Shown: in pieces, positions 6,677 to 7,522 of the stretch
How the letters are laid out: each line of letters opens with the position of its first letter
Position numbering within the stretch: the first letter of the stretch is position 1
Origin: Phycisphaerae bacterium
GTDB lineage: Bacteria > Planctomycetota > Phycisphaerae > UBA1845
Assembly (NCBI GenBank): GCA_021604825.1
Contig: BQJS01000220.1
Span: forward strand, 1 to 7,522
Direction of reading: 5' to 3'
Length of the DNA stretch: 7,522 nt
Notes under the pieces: model-generated
Databases searched by the model: none
Seen by the model: the letters and a program-made list of their open reading frames with translations, nothing else
What the model was told of the DNA's origin: nothing
Position numbers and translations under genes: made by a program

Positions 6677-7522
6677 ATGCCGGCCCAAACCGATATCCTG
6701 CTTGAGTCAGGAACCAACGAACTGGAAGTGCTTGTCTTCACGTTGGGTGAAAATCGCTACGGCGTCAACGTCGCCAAGGTGCGCGAAGCGATTCGCCCCG
6801 TTCCGCTAACGTCGATTCCGGAAAGTCACCCATCGGCGATCGGAGCGTTTCAACTACGCGACACTGTCACCACACTGATCGATCTCCACAAATTCTTCGA
6901 GCTGAAATCCGAAGCGCCCGAGTACGACTCGCGTCGAATCATCGTAACGGAGTTTAATCAGGTGCGTATCGCCTTTCTCGTTGATGCCGTCGAGCAGATC
7001 TACCGGGTCAGCTGGGAGTCAATCGCCCCGATGCCCCCAATCGGCACAACAGAATCACCAGTCACCAGCGTCTGCACAATTCGCGACAACATGGTGCTGA
7101 TGATCGACTTTGAACGCATCGTATTCGACATCACCGGACACGACTTGTTCGACGTCAAAGTCGAAGACTCCGAGAAAAGCGCCGAGCGAATGAATACGCG
7201 CATCCTTCTCGCCGAAGATTCATCGCTCATGCGAAGTCTAATCACCAAGAACTTGAAACGAGCTGGATACTCGAACTTCGTCGCCGTCGAGGACGGCTCG
7301 CTGGCTTGGAACCTGCTTCAGCAGCAAGCGACGGGCCAACTCGACGATCCGTTCGCCGTCATCATTACCGATATCGAAATGCCGCAACTCGATGGGTTGG
7401 CGCTGACCAAACGGATCAAGGAGACACAGCAGCTATCCAGCCTTCCGGTCATTGTCTTCAGTTCCTTGGTAAGCCCAGACAATGCTAAGAAAATCGAGCA
7501 GGTCAAAGCCGACGGCCAAATC
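6677..7522 (+). CDS. cheV: CheV-like chemotaxis coupling protein (CheW domain + receiver domain), C-terminus cut off
   Basis: 282 residues are visible before the right edge. Residues about 15-155 are a CheW-type domain (LEVLVFTLGENRYGVNVAKV at the start, LRDTVTTLIDL at 60-70, FLVDAVEQIYRV at 100-111, with the closing MVLMIDFERIVF strand at 139-150). A short acidic linker leads to a response-regulator receiver from about 174: acidic pocket Glu180/Asp181, phospho-acceptor Asp232 in TDIEMPQLDG, and the switch Ser262/Ser263 (VIVFSSL). The conserved Lys of the receiver (usually K-P after the ADG segment) would lie just past the edge. CheV proteins join chemoreceptors to the CheA kinase and, when phosphorylated, adjust signalling, so it should act in the receptor array at the inner face of the membrane. 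No other chemotaxis gene is visible; polA is divergent and probably unrelated. Length and order match CheV, although a hybrid regulator with a further domain beyond the edge is possible. Confidence 0.9.
   Translation, partial: MPAQTDILLESGTNELEVLVFTLGENRYGVNVAKVREAIRPVPLTSIPESHPSAIGAFQLRDTVTTLIDLHKFFELKSEAPEYDSRRIIVTEFNQVRIAFLVDAVEQIYRVSWESIAPMPPIGTTESPVTSVCTIRDNMVLMIDFERIVFDITGHDLFDVKVEDSEKSAERMNTRILLAEDSSLMRSLITKNLKRAGYSNFVAVEDGSLAWNLLQQQATGQLDDPFAVIITDIEMPQLDGLALTKRIKETQQLSSLPVIVFSSLVSPDNAKKIEQVKADGQI

Noticed and set aside
6384..6677. Overlapping minus-strand open frames of 60-97 codons between polA and cheV.
   Set aside because: No recognisable product and no ribosome site; they cover the polA promoter and, in part, the start of cheV.

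Overview
The window looks like chromosomal DNA of a free-living bacterium of moderate-to-high GC (judged by eye). A planctomycete or similar organism is my best guess. It rests on the style of the genes (a GT-C membrane glycosyltransferase fused to TPRs, a CheV-type protein, GTG/TTG starts, weak Shine-Dalgarno use); nothing here is taxonomically decisive. There are five protein-coding genes, two of them cut by the window edges. I see no RNA genes, insertion sequences, CRISPR arrays or long repeats.

Left part (1-1755), minus strand. A LexA/CI-type regulator (XRE helix-turn-helix plus S24 self-cleaving peptidase, 1058-1720) lies upstream of a partial gene (1-894). That partial gene encodes an ABC-type ATPase running into what looks like an acetyltransferase domain, the COG2401 architecture, which has no well-established function. 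The regulator has a good promoter placed so that its mRNA would be leaderless. A near-perfect 18-bp palindrome covers its -10 box. The ATPase gene has its own strong promoter (TTGACA, 17 bp, TAATAT), and a degenerate copy of the palindrome's half-sites sits between its -10 and -35 boxes. This hints at a small DNA-damage-responsive unit, but the link is inference.

Middle part (1848-6377). Divergent from the regulator is a 598-residue multi-pass GT-C glycosyltransferase with three C-terminal TPRs. It converges, with only 24 bp between stop codons, on polA, a complete 902-residue DNA polymerase I with all three catalytic domains intact. polA has a consensus-like promoter at 6445-6473.

Right part (6378-7522). 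An intergenic region of about 300 bp separates polA from a divergent cheV-like gene (CheW domain plus response-regulator receiver), which runs off the right edge. It would couple chemoreceptors to CheA and tune adaptation.

Nothing in the window is a clear multi-gene novel system. The most unusual content is the self-cleaving regulator, its operator, and the adjacent ABC-ATPase/acetyltransferase gene.
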